Positions 1-9,588 of a stretch of DNA of 45,229 nt are shown piece by piece. This DNA is from Prochlorococcus sp. AG-402-G19. GTDB taxonomy: Bacteria > Cyanobacteriota > Cyanobacteriia > PCC-6307 > Cyanobiaceae. Positions within the stretch are counted from its first letter, which is position 1; each line of letters begins with the position of its first letter. The position numbers and the translations under genes are program-made. Where the stretch lies: the NCBI GenBank assembly GCA_003279455.1, contig QCHU01000007.1:1-45229 (forward strand), written 5' to 3'. Below the pieces are notes generated by a model that was not told where the DNA came from, made no database searches, and saw nothing but the letters and a program-made list of their open reading frames with translations.

Positions 1-89
1 CATCTTCATGGAGACTTCCTAATACGATGGGATAAACAAATTATTTACATATCAAACAAGACTTAATAATAGAGACAAATATTCTGTTA

Positions 90-2039
90 TTAGCTAATTG
101 CAGATCTGCGACGTCTTGTTCTTCCAGATGGCATTTCCTCTGTATTATTTTCGCTATTTGTTTTTTGTTCAGATGTTCCATTTTTATCTTGATTGGTTAC
201 GGATACATTGCTTTGCTTAAGGGGTGTATCAGCATTTTTCTTAACTACTTGTCGTGAGTCTGGCTGTTGATCAAGTTGAGGTTTATATGCACGAGTTCCA
301 CCAGGAGCAGGTTGAACAAGGCAAAGAATTAATGGCTCAGCTTGAACCTCCCTTCTTAATCGACGAGATAATCCTGATTCAACTTCTCTTTGCAAACCAA
401 TCCAATCGACCTCAACCGACTTACCTCCTGTCTTAAGAACAAGCTGTTTCCATCGATTTTCTAAGACCCAATTAATCTCTCTTTCAGTCCAATTGACCAT
501 TGTTTTAGCATCAACATTAGTAATAACACCACGTAGATTGACCCTCGGAGGTGCAACCATTACGCCATCAGTGCTAATAGGAGTAAGAACAGTAATAACT
601 CCATCATCAGCCAGTTGCTGACGTTCTTTTAAGACGCGAGTATCTACAACCCCTGTTCTAGAGGAATCGAGTAATTCAACTCCTGATTTAACTGGTGAGC
701 CTTGAACAAGAGAATCTGGCCTTAATTCAGCAACGTCCCCATTTTCCATCACTAAAACATTCTCTGGATCAACCCCCATTGATACAGCAGTTTTTCCATG
801 AAGAACTTGCATTCTGTACTCTCCATGCACAGGAATAAAGTATTTAGGTCTAATTAATCCAAGCATCCATTTTTGATCTTCTTGACATCCATGGCCTGAT
901 ACATGAATACCTTTATCTTTCCCATAAATAACTTTTGCACCCAATTTGATTAATTTATCAATCGTATGCATCACGGAAATAGTATTTCCAGGAATTGGAC
1001 TAGCCGAAAAAATTACAGTATCACTGGTTTTCAACTGAACATGTTGATGTTCTCCCCTAGAGATACGACTCAAAGCTGCCATTGATTCTCCTTGACTACC
1101 TGTCATCAATAAAAAAGTCTCTCTATCAGGCAAATCTCTTATCTGCTTAATTGGGAAAAACAAATCATCAGGGAAACGCATATATCCAAGCTCTCTTGCT
1201 TTCCCAACCACATTCAGCATTGAACGGCCTAGCAAGCCAACTTTTCTACCATTTTTCATCGCTAACTCTAGAAGCATAGCTACGCGATGAGTTGAACTAG
1301 CAAATGTAGTGACCATCACTCTGCCTTCAGCAGTAGCAATATATCTATCTAAATTTGGAAAAACAGAATATTCAGAGGGCGTGAAACCTGAGACTTCAGA
1401 GTTGGTTGAATCAGATAAAAGACAAAGAACACCTTTATCTCCATAGTGAGCCATTCTTGCTAAATCTGAAGGCTGTCCATCAGGTGGCGTATGGTCGAAC
1501 TTAAAATCACCAGTAAAAAACACTACTCCCACTGGAGTAGTTACTGCGAAGGAATAACTATCCGAAATTGAATGTGTATTTCTTACAAATTCAACTGAAA
1601 AATGTTGTCCAACTTTAATAACTTCTCTTGGTCCACATACTTGAATTGTTGTTCGATCAGCAACTCCTGCTTCCTCCATTTTGCCCCTAAGCATAGACAT
1701 AGCAAGGGGAGGGCCGTAAATAATTGGAATATTAAATTTCTTTAAATGATGAGAAATCCCACCAATATGATCTTCATGTCCATGGGTTACTACTAAACCT
1801 CTTATTCGACTTTGATTTTCACGTAAATAAGTGGTGTCTGGCATCACAACATTTACTCCATGCATCCCGTCGGTTGGGAAAGCCAAACCAGCATCAAGAA
1901 TCATGATGTCATCACCATATTCAAATACGCAGGTATTTTTTCCAATTTCTCCGAGGCCACCTAAAGGAATAATCCTTAAACAAGGAGATTTTGATTGATT
2001 ATTTTTTGAAACTTGAGAATTCATTGAACTTGATGTCAT
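90..2039 (-). CDS. rnj: Ribonuclease J
   Basis: RNase J is a cytoplasmic metallo-beta-lactamase-fold nuclease (beta-CASP family) with endo- and 5'-3' exonuclease activity in mRNA decay and RNA maturation. The 649-residue product has the metal-binding motif HGHEDH at about residues 86-91, preceded by a typical N-terminal strand region (IIPLGGLGEIGKN). Further signature segments are FTGDFKFD, the PVHGEYRM stretch and SGHGCQED. The last 60 or so residues are low-complexity, rich in Gln, Asn and Thr, and end in an Arg-rich RTRRRR tail; such a tail is usual in cyanobacterial RNase J. The ATG start fits the family N-terminus. It lies 72 bases downstream of dapA on the same strand, so it may share the asd-dapA transcript. 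Identification is firm; the symbol rnj is the common one for cyanobacteria with a single RNase J. Confidence 0.95.
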   Translation of the reverse strand: MTSSSMNSQVSKNNQSKSPCLRIIPLGGLGEIGKNTCVFEYGDDIMILDAGLAFPTDGMHGVNVVMPDTTYLRENQSRIRGLVVTHGHEDHIGGISHHLKKFNIPIIYGPPLAMSMLRGKMEEAGVADRTTIQVCGPREVIKVGQHFSVEFVRNTHSISDSYSFAVTTPVGVVFFTGDFKFDHTPPDGQPSDLARMAHYGDKGVLCLLSDSTNSEVSGFTPSEYSVFPNLDRYIATAEGRVMVTTFASSTHRVAMLLELAMKNGRKVGLLGRSMLNVVGKARELGYMRFPDDLFFPIKQIRDLPDRETFLLMTGSQGESMAALSRISRGEHQHVQLKTSDTVIFSASPIPGNTISVMHTIDKLIKLGAKVIYGKDKGIHVSGHGCQEDQKWMLGLIRPKYFIPVHGEYRMQVLHGKTAVSMGVDPENVLVMENGDVAELRPDSLVQGSPVKSGVELLDSSRTGVVDTRVLKERQQLADDGVITVLTPISTDGVMVAPPRVNLRGVITNVDAKTMVNWTEREINWVLENRWKQLVLKTGGKSVEVDWIGLQREVESGLSRRLRREVQAEPLILCLVQPAPGGTRAYKPQLDQQPDSRQVVKKNADTPLKQSNVSVTNQDKNGTSEQKTNSENNTEEMPSGRTRRRRSAIS

Positions 2040-2111
2040 GGAAAAATTTATGTAAGAAACTTGGTTGATACCTAAATGAAAGTCGGATCCACTCGAGAAC
2101 GAGGAAATAGA

Positions 2112-3020
2112 TCAAATCAATCTCATAGAAGAGAGTGTCTTCAGGAGTTCTTCTTTCATTTCACTGTTTAATGAGACTAGAGGACTTCGAGGAGGTCCAA
2201 CAGACCAACCGATAAGTTGAAGTGCCGCTTTAACAGGAATAGGATTTGTGGTTGCAAAAAGGGATTTAAAAAGAGGTTGTAATGTCTCATGGAAATAAAG
2301 TGATTGGTCATATTTACCTTCAAAAAAACTCTCAATCATTTTCTTCAAATGAAGACCAACTATATGACTTGCCACACTAACAACACCTACTGCACCTACT
2401 GCAAGCATTGGTAAAATTAAAGCATCATCACCGCTATAAATAGCTAAATCTGATCCGCAATAGTTTCTTAATTGAGTCACTTCGTCTGTTGTTCCACTTG
2501 CAGCTTTGAAACTGACTACATTACTGCAATCCATAAGCTTACTTACAATACTAGGTGATATCGAGCAACCTGTCCGTCCAGGTATGTTATACAGCATTAA
2601 AGGTAACTCCGGCGCGGCATTAGCGATAGAGCGAAAATGAATTTCTAATCCTTCTTGCGGTGGTTTGTTGTAATAAGGAACAACAACCAATGCCCCATCA
2701 GCACCTAAATTGGCTGCTTCTTTGGTAGCTTCGATTGCCTCAGAGGTAGAATTGCTTCCTGTCCCAGCCAAAACTTTAGCTTTAGAGCCTAAAGAATTTC
2801 TCACTGTTTCCAGCATCTTTTTTTGTTCTTGCCAAGTTAAAGTCGGCGATTCTCCTGTCGTTCCGCATACAACGATGCCATCTGAACCTTGATCTACTAA
2901 ATAACTTGCCAAATCAGCAGCTAGGCCATAATCAACTTTCCCATTTTCATCAAAGGGGGTAACCATTGCGGTTAAAATCCGTCCAAAAGGTGCGCGTGAT
3001 AGTAAAGCCGAATGACTCAT
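2112..3020 (-). CDS. dapA: 4-hydroxy-tetrahydrodipicolinate synthase
   Basis: DapA condenses pyruvate with aspartate semialdehyde, the first committed step of diaminopimelate and lysine synthesis. The 302-residue length is normal. Visible family features are the GTTGESPT segment (residues 53-60, with the Thr pair of the proton relay), Tyr144 in YNIPGRTG, and the Schiff-base Lys172 in SFKAASG. The ATG start overlaps the asd stop by four bases (ATGA), so the gene is translationally coupled to the enzyme that makes its substrate. No truncation or odd composition is seen. Confidence 0.97.
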   Translation of the reverse strand: MSHSALLSRAPFGRILTAMVTPFDENGKVDYGLAADLASYLVDQGSDGIVVCGTTGESPTLTWQEQKKMLETVRNSLGSKAKVLAGTGSNSTSEAIEATKEAANLGADGALVVVPYYNKPPQEGLEIHFRSIANAAPELPLMLYNIPGRTGCSISPSIVSKLMDCSNVVSFKAASGTTDEVTQLRNYCGSDLAIYSGDDALILPMLAVGAVGVVSVASHIVGLHLKKMIESFFEGKYDQSLYFHETLQPLFKSLFATTNPIPVKAALQLIGWSVGPPRSPLVSLNSEMKEELLKTLSSMRLI

Positions 3021-4051
3021 GATTTTTTTGGCAATAAAAGTTCAGCAATTTGTATTGCATTAAGTGCGGCTCCTTTTCGTATTTGATCTCCACATAACCA
3101 TAGTTCCAAAGCATTAGGGTTACTGATGTCCTTCCTTATACGGCCAACTGATATTGGATCTCTACCCGTTACATCTTGTGGCATTGGAAAACGATTTTTA
3201 TCAAAATCCTCAAGAATCTCAACTCCAGGAGAAAATTCCAAAATCTCATACGCTTCTTCTACTGGAAACGGCTTTTCAAATTCAATATTTACTGCTTCAG
3301 AATGTGCTCGTAAAACTGGAACTCTTACACACGTTGCTGTCAAAGCAAGTTCTGGGGCTCCAAGAATCTTTCGAGTTTCATTAACCATTTTCATTTCCTC
3401 CTCGCAATAATTATTTGATTGCAAGGGTGAATTATGCAAAAAAAGATTAAATGCTAAGGAATAAGGAAGAACTTTACTTTTTGGTGATCCTCCATCTAAA
3501 ACTTCTTGACTTAATTTTTCTAATTCTTCCATTGCCATTGCACCTGCACCACTAGCCGATTGATAGGTTGAGACAACAATTCTCTTAATAGGGATATGCC
3601 TATTCAATGGAGCTAGAACCAATGCCAATAAAATAGTCGTGCAATTAGGATTAGCAATTAAACCTTTGTGCTTACTTGCATCGTTAGGATTAACTTCAGG
3701 CACAACTAAAGGGACATCATCGTCCATTCGAAATGCACTTGAATTATCAATCATCAATCCTCCATAACTTTTGATCGTATCTTTCCACTTCCGAGATATT
3801 GAACCACCTGCCGAAGCTAAAACTAAATCTACATTTTTAAAACTCTCTTGAGTTGTTTCCTGCACTATTAATGTGTTTCCACAAAAGTTCTGAAGCTCAC
3901 CAGCAGAGCGATGAGAAGCTAATAAAATTAATTTCTCAATTGGGAAAGACCTTTCTTCAAGCAAAGCCAATAATTCCTTGCCTACAGCCCCACTTGATCC
4001 AAGGATGGCAACTGTAAGAGGTCTATTTGGTAGAAGAAACTGTGGGTTCAA
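3017..4051 (-). CDS. asd: Aspartate-semialdehyde dehydrogenase
   Basis: Asd reduces aspartyl phosphate to aspartate semialdehyde with NADPH, feeding lysine/DAP, threonine and methionine synthesis. The 344-residue protein opens with a Rossmann dinucleotide site ([11 protein letters not shown], residues 14-24), has the catalytic Cys137 in NPNCTT, and carries the substrate-binding [12 protein letters not shown] segment near residue 242. The start is a TTG; no ATG is available before the Rossmann strand, so TTG is accepted. It is the first gene of a probable asd-dapA-(rnj) unit and is divergent from tig across a 153-base AT-rich spacer that must hold both promoters. Confidence 0.96.
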   Translation of the reverse strand: MNPQFLLPNRPLTVAILGSSGAVGKELLALLEERSFPIEKLILLASHRSAGELQNFCGNTLIVQETTQESFKNVDLVLASAGGSISRKWKDTIKSYGGLMIDNSSAFRMDDDVPLVVPEVNPNDASKHKGLIANPNCTTILLALVLAPLNRHIPIKRIVVSTYQSASGAGAMAMEELEKLSQEVLDGGSPKSKVLPYSLAFNLFLHNSPLQSNNYCEEEMKMVNETRKILGAPELALTATCVRVPVLRAHSEAVNIEFEKPFPVEEAYEILEFSPGVEILEDFDKNRFPMPQDVTGRDPISVGRIRKDISNPNALELWLCGDQIRKGAALNAIQIAELLLPKKS

Positions 4052-4204
4052 ACTTGATAAAGAGAATAAAAAGGTTTAACAAAAAATTTTTTCTTATTGG
4101 AAAAATCAACAAATAACAAATTTTTCGATACTTTTTAGGCCACAATAGCTTTGGAAGTGAATTAACGCTTTCTTACGCTAACCAAATTTGAGAATTCTGT
4201 TTCA
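4052..4204. promoter_or_regulatory. Divergent asd/tig promoter region
   Basis: This 153-base spacer separates divergent asd and tig, so by layout it should contain promoters for both. It includes an AAAAAATTTTTT self-complementary run near 4081-4092. I see no clear -35/-10 pair, riboswitch or open reading frame in it. The call rests on gene orientation only. Confidence 0.4.
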
Positions 4205-5623
4205 ATGAGTGCTGCCAAATTAAAAGTATCAACCAGTTCGAAACCCAATAGCAGAATTGCTGTAGAGGTCGAGGTGCCCGCAGATCGATGCAAAAATAGT
4301 TATAACGAAGCTTTAAGTAAACTCAGCAGGTCTATCTCAATCCCAGGTTTTCGCAAAGGTAAAGTTCCAAAAGCAGTCGTCATTCAGCAGCTTGGAATCA
4401 AAAGAATACAAGCCTCTGCACTAGAATCACTTTTGCAAAAAGTATGGACAGAAGCACTAGATCAAGAAGGTATTGAACCTTTATGTGAGCCAGAGCTGGA
4501 AGATGGTTTTGAAACAATTTTGGAAAATTTTAATCCTGAAAAAATTCTTAAGTTAAAACTTGAAACTGATATCGCCCCCATACCAACTTTAAAAAAATCT
4601 TCAGGTCTAACTGCTGAAGTGGAAACTTTAATCTTTGATCCAAAAAAAGTAGATGAACTTATTGAGCAATCTAGATCTCAACTTGCAACTAAGGTCCCAA
4701 TTAGTGATCGAGCCGCAAAAAAAGGAGATATTGCGCTGGTAAGTTTTAAAGGGAATTTCTCAGATGATGGAAGCGAAATTGAAGGCGGAAGCGCAGATTC
4801 AATAGAAGTAGAACTTGAAGAAGGCCGAATGATTCCGGGGTTCATTGAAGGGGTAATTGGAATGAATATAAATGATGAAAAAATATTAAAGTGTGAATTT
4901 CCCAAGGATTATCATCAAGAAGATGCCAAAGGCAGAAGGGCTGAATTCAAAGTAAATCTAGAAGATTTAAAAATAAAAGAATTACCTGAACTAAATGACG
5001 ATTTTGCCAAGCAAGCGAGTGATAAAGAAAATATGACTGACTTACGCGCAGATCTTGAAAAGAGGCTTAAAGAAGACACTGATAGAAAACAAACAAAAAA
5101 TCGTCAGGACTCACTTCTCGACGCTTTAGTTCAAGAGCTTGAAGTTGAGTTACCAAAAAGTCTTATTGACCAAGAAGTGCGTTTAATTGTTGAACAAACA
5201 GCACAAAATTTTGCTCAACAAGGAATTGATGTCAAATCAATGTTTACTCCAGAACTTGTGAAATCTTTAATGGAGTCTTCAAAAGGGGAAGCAGAGAAAA
5301 AGCTTCGTCAAAAACTTGCTTTAAATGCTTTAGCCAAGTCTGAAAAAATTGAAGTTTCACAAAAAGAAATCCAATCAAAGCTGAAAGAAGTACAAGCTGA
5401 TATAAAACTTTCAAATGAAAAAAACATCGACGAAGACCGTCTTAAAAATGCTATTTCTGATGATTTATTGGAAGAAAAATTATTTGCTTGGCTTGAAGAG
5501 AATAATACTATTGTAGAAAAAGCCTCGGAAAAAACAAAGGATCAAAGCTCGGCGAAAAGTTCTAAAAAGAAAACAACAAAAACAAATAAAGAAAATAAAA
5601 GTTCTAAAAAACCCAAATCCTAG
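4205..5623 (+). CDS. tig: Trigger factor (ribosome-associated chaperone, peptidyl-prolyl isomerase)
   Basis: Trigger factor binds the ribosome exit tunnel and shields nascent chains. The 472-residue protein shows the N-terminal ribosome-binding signature GFRKGKVPK (about residues 50-58). A FKBP-like PPIase domain follows (around 165-255, with the segment EGRMIPGFIEGVIGM), then a long helical C-terminal chaperone region. The final 35 residues are a Lys/Ser/Thr-rich low-complexity tail, common in picocyanobacterial homologues. It heads a plus-strand run tig-clpP-clpX-dnaX with gaps of 37, 103 and 103 bases, the conserved bacterial chaperone-protease order. The gene contains three A7 runs (4591-4597, 4642-4648, 4717-4723) that all stay in frame. 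Confidence 0.96.
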   Translation: MSAAKLKVSTSSKPNSRIAVEVEVPADRCKNSYNEALSKLSRSISIPGFRKGKVPKAVVIQQLGIKRIQASALESLLQKVWTEALDQEGIEPLCEPELEDGFETILENFNPEKILKLKLETDIAPIPTLKKSSGLTAEVETLIFDPKKVDELIEQSRSQLATKVPISDRAAKKGDIALVSFKGNFSDDGSEIEGGSADSIEVELEEGRMIPGFIEGVIGMNINDEKILKCEFPKDYHQEDAKGRRAEFKVNLEDLKIKELPELNDDFAKQASDKENMTDLRADLEKRLKEDTDRKQTKNRQDSLLDALVQELEVELPKSLIDQEVRLIVEQTAQNFAQQGIDVKSMFTPELVKSLMESSKGEAEKKLRQKLALNALAKSEKIEVSQKEIQSKLKEVQADIKLSNEKNIDEDRLKNAISDDLLEEKLFAWLEENNTIVEKASEKTKDQSSAKSSKKKTTKTNKENKSSKKPKS

Positions 5624-5660
5624 TTTCTACGCATAGATTAAAAGTGTTAACTACTAAACT

Positions 5661-6323
5661 TTGAAGTTGATTGAAGCAAGACAAAATCATCCCATTAATA
5701 ATTTCTGGAATAACTCTTGTCTATTCTCAGGACCGGGCGTTCTACCAACAGTAATTGAACAATCAGGTCAAGGTGATCGGGCATTTGATATTTATTCTCG
5801 ATTACTGCGTGAAAGAATCATCTTTCTAGGGACGGATGTAAATGATCAAGTTGCCGATGCATTGGTGGCTCAAATGCTTTTTTTAGAAGCTGATGATCCA
5901 GAAAAAGATATTCAATTGTACATAAACTCCCCAGGAGGATCAGTAACTGCTGGGCTAGCCATCTATGACACCATGCAGCAAGTAAGTCCTGATGTCATAA
6001 CAATTTGCTATGGACTGGCTGCAAGCATGGGGGCTTTTCTTCTCTCTGGAGGGACTAAAGGTAAAAGACTTGCATTGCCCAATTCCAGAATAATGATTCA
6101 TCAACCTCTTGGTGGAGCTCAAGGTCAAGCTGTTGAAATTGAAATTCAAGCCAAAGAAATTCTCTACTTAAAAGAAACACTTAATTCACTTTTAGCTGAG
6201 CATACTGGTCAAAATATTGAAAAGATTTCAGAAGACACTGATCGAGACCACTTTCTTTCTCCTGAAGAAGCGGTTGAATATGGCCTGATCGACAAAGTGG
6301 TTTCCAATCTCAACTCCATATGA
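5661..6323 (+). CDS. clpP: ATP-dependent Clp protease proteolytic subunit (ClpP2 type)
   Basis: ClpP forms the barrel-shaped serine protease fed by ClpX. The catalytic triad is visible: Ser122 (GLAASMGAF), His147 (MIHQPLGG) and Asp196 ([13 protein letters not shown]), counting from the first TTG. The core begins at about residue 29 ([22 protein letters not shown]). Two in-frame TTG codons, at 5661 and 5667, compete as start. The second gives MIEARQNHP and may be the real one; no ATG is near. The 35-residue N-terminal extension ahead of the core may be a processed pro-sequence. Cyanobacteria carry several ClpP/ClpR paralogues; the copy next to clpX is usually called clpP2. Confidence 0.94.
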   Translation: MKLIEARQNHPINNFWNNSCLFSGPGVLPTVIEQSGQGDRAFDIYSRLLRERIIFLGTDVNDQVADALVAQMLFLEADDPEKDIQLYINSPGGSVTAGLAIYDTMQQVSPDVITICYGLAASMGAFLLSGGTKGKRLALPNSRIMIHQPLGGAQGQAVEIEIQAKEILYLKETLNSLLAEHTGQNIEKISEDTDRDHFLSPEEAVEYGLIDKVVSNLNSI

Positions 6324-6426
6324 ATCATTAAGGAAAGCTGACAAGGCATCAATCCTCAATGATCCTATTAACTGAGACTGAATAAATTAATGATCGGTCC
6401 ATCCAACCTGTTTTTTTTAGAGCTCG

Positions 6427-7785
6427 ATGGCAAAGTTTGAGGCCCATCTTAAATGCTCCTTTTGTGGCAAAGCCCAAGATCAAGTGAGGAAACTCATTGC
6501 TGGTCCAGGAGTTTACATATGTGATGAATGTATCGACTTATGTAACGAAATTTTAGATGAAGAACTTATTGATACTCCAAATCATCAAAGAAGTGGATCT
6601 GAACAAAGCCGTAAAGCAAAAGCTGCCACATCATCTACAACCAAGCCTGCTCCGACTTTGGCTTCCATACCAAAGCCCATTGAAATTAAAAAATTTTTAG
6701 ATGATCAAGTGGTTGGGCAAGAACCAGCGAAAAAAATCCTTTCAGTTGCTGTCTACAATCACTATAAAAGACTTGCATGGAAAGGAGACGGTTCTGGCGA
6801 GACTGATCTCACAGCAACGAAATTACAAAAATCCAATATCTTACTAATAGGACCAACTGGATGCGGCAAGACGTTACTTGCTCAAACCCTAGCTGAAATG
6901 CTTGATGTTCCATTTGCTGTCGCTGATGCAACAACTCTTACTGAGGCTGGATATGTTGGTGAAGATGTAGAAAACATTCTGTTACGACTCTTGCAAAAAG
7001 CAGAGATGGATGTGGATTTAGCACAAAGAGGAATTATTTATATCGATGAAATTGACAAAATTGCTAGAAAAAGTGAAAACCCCTCGATTACCAGGGATGT
7101 GTCGGGAGAGGGCGTCCAGCAAGCCCTGTTAAAAATGCTCGAGGGCACTACGGCTAACGTCCCACCACAAGGAGGCAGAAAACATCCCTACGGTGATTCT
7201 ATTCAAATTGATACAAGCCAAATACTGTTTATCTGTGGCGGAGCATTTGTTGGTTTAGACGATGTAGTGCAAAAAAGACTTGGCAGAAATTCAATTGGTT
7301 TCATACCAAATGAAAATCGGGCTAGAAGCAAAACCAATCGTGAACGAATTGGTGCAGACTTAATTAATGACCTTGAGCCTGACGATTTAGTGAAATATGG
7401 CCTAATTCCAGAATTTATTGGGAGAATGCCTGTCACTGCAATATTAGAACCATTAAATGCTAAAGCTCTTGAATCTATATTGACAGAACCTAGAGATGCC
7501 TTGATAAAACAATTCAGAACCTTATTAAGTATGGATAATGTAGAACTTTCATTTGATGAAGAGGCTGTTGAGGCAATTGCACAAGAAGCTTACAAAAGAA
7601 AAACTGGAGCTAGAGCTTTGCGAGGAATTGTTGAAGAAATTATGCTAGATCTCATGTATAGCCTTCCATCTCAAACTAAGATAAAAAACTTCAATGTAAC
7701 AAAAAAAATGGTCGATGAAATTACAGGCGGAAAGGTAGTGCCTCTATTATCAAATGAAAAAAGAATTGTTAAGGAATCTGCCTAG
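6427..7785 (+). CDS. clpX: ATP-dependent Clp protease ATP-binding subunit ClpX
   Basis: ClpX is the AAA+ unfoldase that delivers substrates to ClpP. Visible features in order are an N-terminal zinc-binding domain with Cys10, Cys13, Cys32 and Cys35; Walker A GPTGCGKT at 142-149; Walker [11 protein letters not shown]; the RKH pore motif (GGRKHP); and the IGF loop (NSIGFIP) that docks ClpP. At 452 residues it is slightly longer than E. coli ClpX because of a Ser/Thr/Lys-rich linker around residues 55-80. The IGF loop confirms that it partners a ClpP, matching the adjacent clpP gene. An A8 run near the 3' end stays in frame. Confidence 0.97.
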   Translation: MAKFEAHLKCSFCGKAQDQVRKLIAGPGVYICDECIDLCNEILDEELIDTPNHQRSGSEQSRKAKAATSSTTKPAPTLASIPKPIEIKKFLDDQVVGQEPAKKILSVAVYNHYKRLAWKGDGSGETDLTATKLQKSNILLIGPTGCGKTLLAQTLAEMLDVPFAVADATTLTEAGYVGEDVENILLRLLQKAEMDVDLAQRGIIYIDEIDKIARKSENPSITRDVSGEGVQQALLKMLEGTTANVPPQGGRKHPYGDSIQIDTSQILFICGGAFVGLDDVVQKRLGRNSIGFIPNENRARSKTNRERIGADLINDLEPDDLVKYGLIPEFIGRMPVTAILEPLNAKALESILTEPRDALIKQFRTLLSMDNVELSFDEEAVEAIAQEAYKRKTGARALRGIVEEIMLDLMYSLPSQTKIKNFNVTKKMVDEITGGKVVPLLSNEKRIVKESA

Positions 7786-7888
7786 AGAAATAAACTTTTC
7801 AAACTTAAAATTAGCCAAGTATTTCAGCAATAATTATCAACTTTTGAATATGATCAAAAATGAAAATCAAATGCATATTTATCTGTAA

Positions 7889-9571
7889 GTGCAAATGATA
7901 AATATTTATGAGCCATTACACAATAAATATCGACCCACAAGCTTTGACGAGCTTGTGGGTCAGGATCCAATTACAGCCACACTCAAACAAGCATTAATCA
8001 GCAACCGTATTGCCCCTGCCTATATATTTTCAGGGCCTAGAGGAACAGGGAAAACATCCAGTGCAAGAATTTTCGCGAAATCTTTAAATTGCTTAAAAAG
8101 TGAAAAAGCTACAACCGACCCTTGCGGAAAATGTGAACTATGTAGAGGAATTAATTCTGGAAATGCCTTGGATGTAATTGAAATTGATGCAGCATCTAAT
8201 ACGGGTGTTGAAAATATTCGTGAACTAATAGAAAGGTCTAGATTTGCTCCTGCAAAAGCTCGCTGGAAAGTTTATGTAATAGATGAATGTCATATGCTTT
8301 CAACTGCGGCTTTTAATGCACTTCTAAAAACACTAGAGGAACCTCCGCGACAAGTAGTCTTTATTCTTGCGACAACAGATCCTCAACGCGTTTTACCGAC
8401 AATTCTTAGTAGATGCATGCGCTTTGATTTTCGAAGAATAAGTCTGATTCATTTAGAAAGTCATTTAACCAATATTGCTGAAAAAGAAAAAATTGTAATC
8501 AACGAAGAGGCGATCTCCTTAATTGCGAAGCATTCCCAAGGTGGTTTAAGAGATGCAGAAAGCTTACTTGATCAAGTCAGCTTGCTTTCTCCGCCAATAA
8601 CTAAATCAAATATCATTAATCTTATAGGGGCTGTACCCGAAGAAGAATTAATAACATTAGCTAAATCGTTAATAAATAAAGATCCTAATTCTATTTTAAA
8701 TATTTGCAATCGCCTAATTAATAGAGGGAAAGAACCAATTGCAATTTTACAAGGAATAGCATCTATATTAAGAGACTTAGTTGTCACAAAAGTCACAAAT
8801 GAACCAACTGATTTATGTGAAATTTCTCCAGAGAATAAAGAAGATTTAAATGACTTAGCAAAGTCTATTCAACTTGATCAAATACTAAGCATACAGTCTA
8901 AATTAAAAGGATCAGAAAACAATATTAGAAATAGTAACCAGCCTAGATTATGGCTAGAAATTCTTTTACTTGGAATGCTTTCAGATGAAGATTTCAAACA
9001 AGAAAATAAAACAAAAGAAACCATCTCAAGTAATTCTTATCCTCAAATCAAAACATCAAATCAGATAGCCTCAATTAACAAACAAGAAAAAATTCAAGAA
9101 ATATCTATTCAAAAAGAATCCAAACCCAGCCACGACAGTAATCTTGATCAAATTTGGGAAAAAGTTCTAGCGATGCTTGAGCTTCCTTCAACAAAAATGC
9201 TACTTTCACAACAAGCTAAATTAATAAGTTTGAACTCAAATTCTGCTGAAATAGCAATCTCAGAAAAATGGATAAATATGATTCAAAGTCGTAAAAACCT
9301 TATTGAAGATGCTTTTTATAAAGCAAGAGGATCATCAACCAAAGTTCTTTTAATAGAACAAAAAGATAGTTTATCTAATAATAGAAAAGAAGAAAGAATT
9401 CCTCAAAAAATAGAACCAAGCAATCACTTTAAAGTTGATCAAAATCGAGCTAAAAATAATTTTACAGAAGAGAAAGTAGAATCAAAAAATAATTTAGAGA
9501 CAAATTCTATTGATCTAAAAGCCAAGCAATTTGCAGACTTTTTTAATGGAGAAATTGTAAATCTTGAATAA
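7889..9571 (+). CDS. dnaX: DNA polymerase III subunit tau/gamma
   Basis: DnaX is the AAA+ clamp-loader subunit of the replicative polymerase. The 560-residue protein has Walker A GPRGTGKTS (49-57), a four-Cys zinc module (Cys68, 79, 82, 85), the DECH box (IDECHMLS, near 131) and sensor 1 (ILATTDPQRVLPTILSR). The region after about residue 365 is a Lys/Asn/Ser-rich linker with a small folded segment around 415-485, poorly conserved as in other tau C-termini. Start choice is GTG at 7889 or ATG at 7895 (MINIYEPLHNKYRP); the ATG is at least as likely. I found no A7-A9 slippery run in the domain III/IV region, so production of a short gamma form by slippage is not evident, and no intein is present. 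Confidence 0.95.
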   Translation: MQMINIYEPLHNKYRPTSFDELVGQDPITATLKQALISNRIAPAYIFSGPRGTGKTSSARIFAKSLNCLKSEKATTDPCGKCELCRGINSGNALDVIEIDAASNTGVENIRELIERSRFAPAKARWKVYVIDECHMLSTAAFNALLKTLEEPPRQVVFILATTDPQRVLPTILSRCMRFDFRRISLIHLESHLTNIAEKEKIVINEEAISLIAKHSQGGLRDAESLLDQVSLLSPPITKSNIINLIGAVPEEELITLAKSLINKDPNSILNICNRLINRGKEPIAILQGIASILRDLVVTKVTNEPTDLCEISPENKEDLNDLAKSIQLDQILSIQSKLKGSENNIRNSNQPRLWLEILLLGMLSDEDFKQENKTKETISSNSYPQIKTSNQIASINKQEKIQEISIQKESKPSHDSNLDQIWEKVLAMLELPSTKMLLSQQAKLISLNSNSAEIAISEKWINMIQSRKNLIEDAFYKARGSSTKVLLIEQKDSLSNNRKEERIPQKIEPSNHFKVDQNRAKNNFTEEKVESKNNLETNSIDLKAKQFADFFNGEIVNLE

Positions 9572-9588
9572 TTAAAATAATTTAATTA
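9569..9588. terminator. Hairpin spanning both stop codons of dnaX and the convergent glycosyltransferase gene
   Basis: A perfect 8-base inverted repeat (TAATTAAA, loop ATAA, TTTAATTA) covers the 14-base gap and the stop codons of both convergent genes. It is pure AT, so the stem is weak and termination activity is uncertain. Confidence 0.35.

Noticed and set aside
1-89. Start of another minus-strand gene at the left edge
   Set aside because: An ATG lies on the minus strand within the first nine bases, but only about three codons are in the window, too little to call.
8984-9568. Programmed frameshift in dnaX making a gamma form
   Set aside because: No A7 to A9 slippery run with a following stem was found in the linker region; only shorter A6 runs occur.
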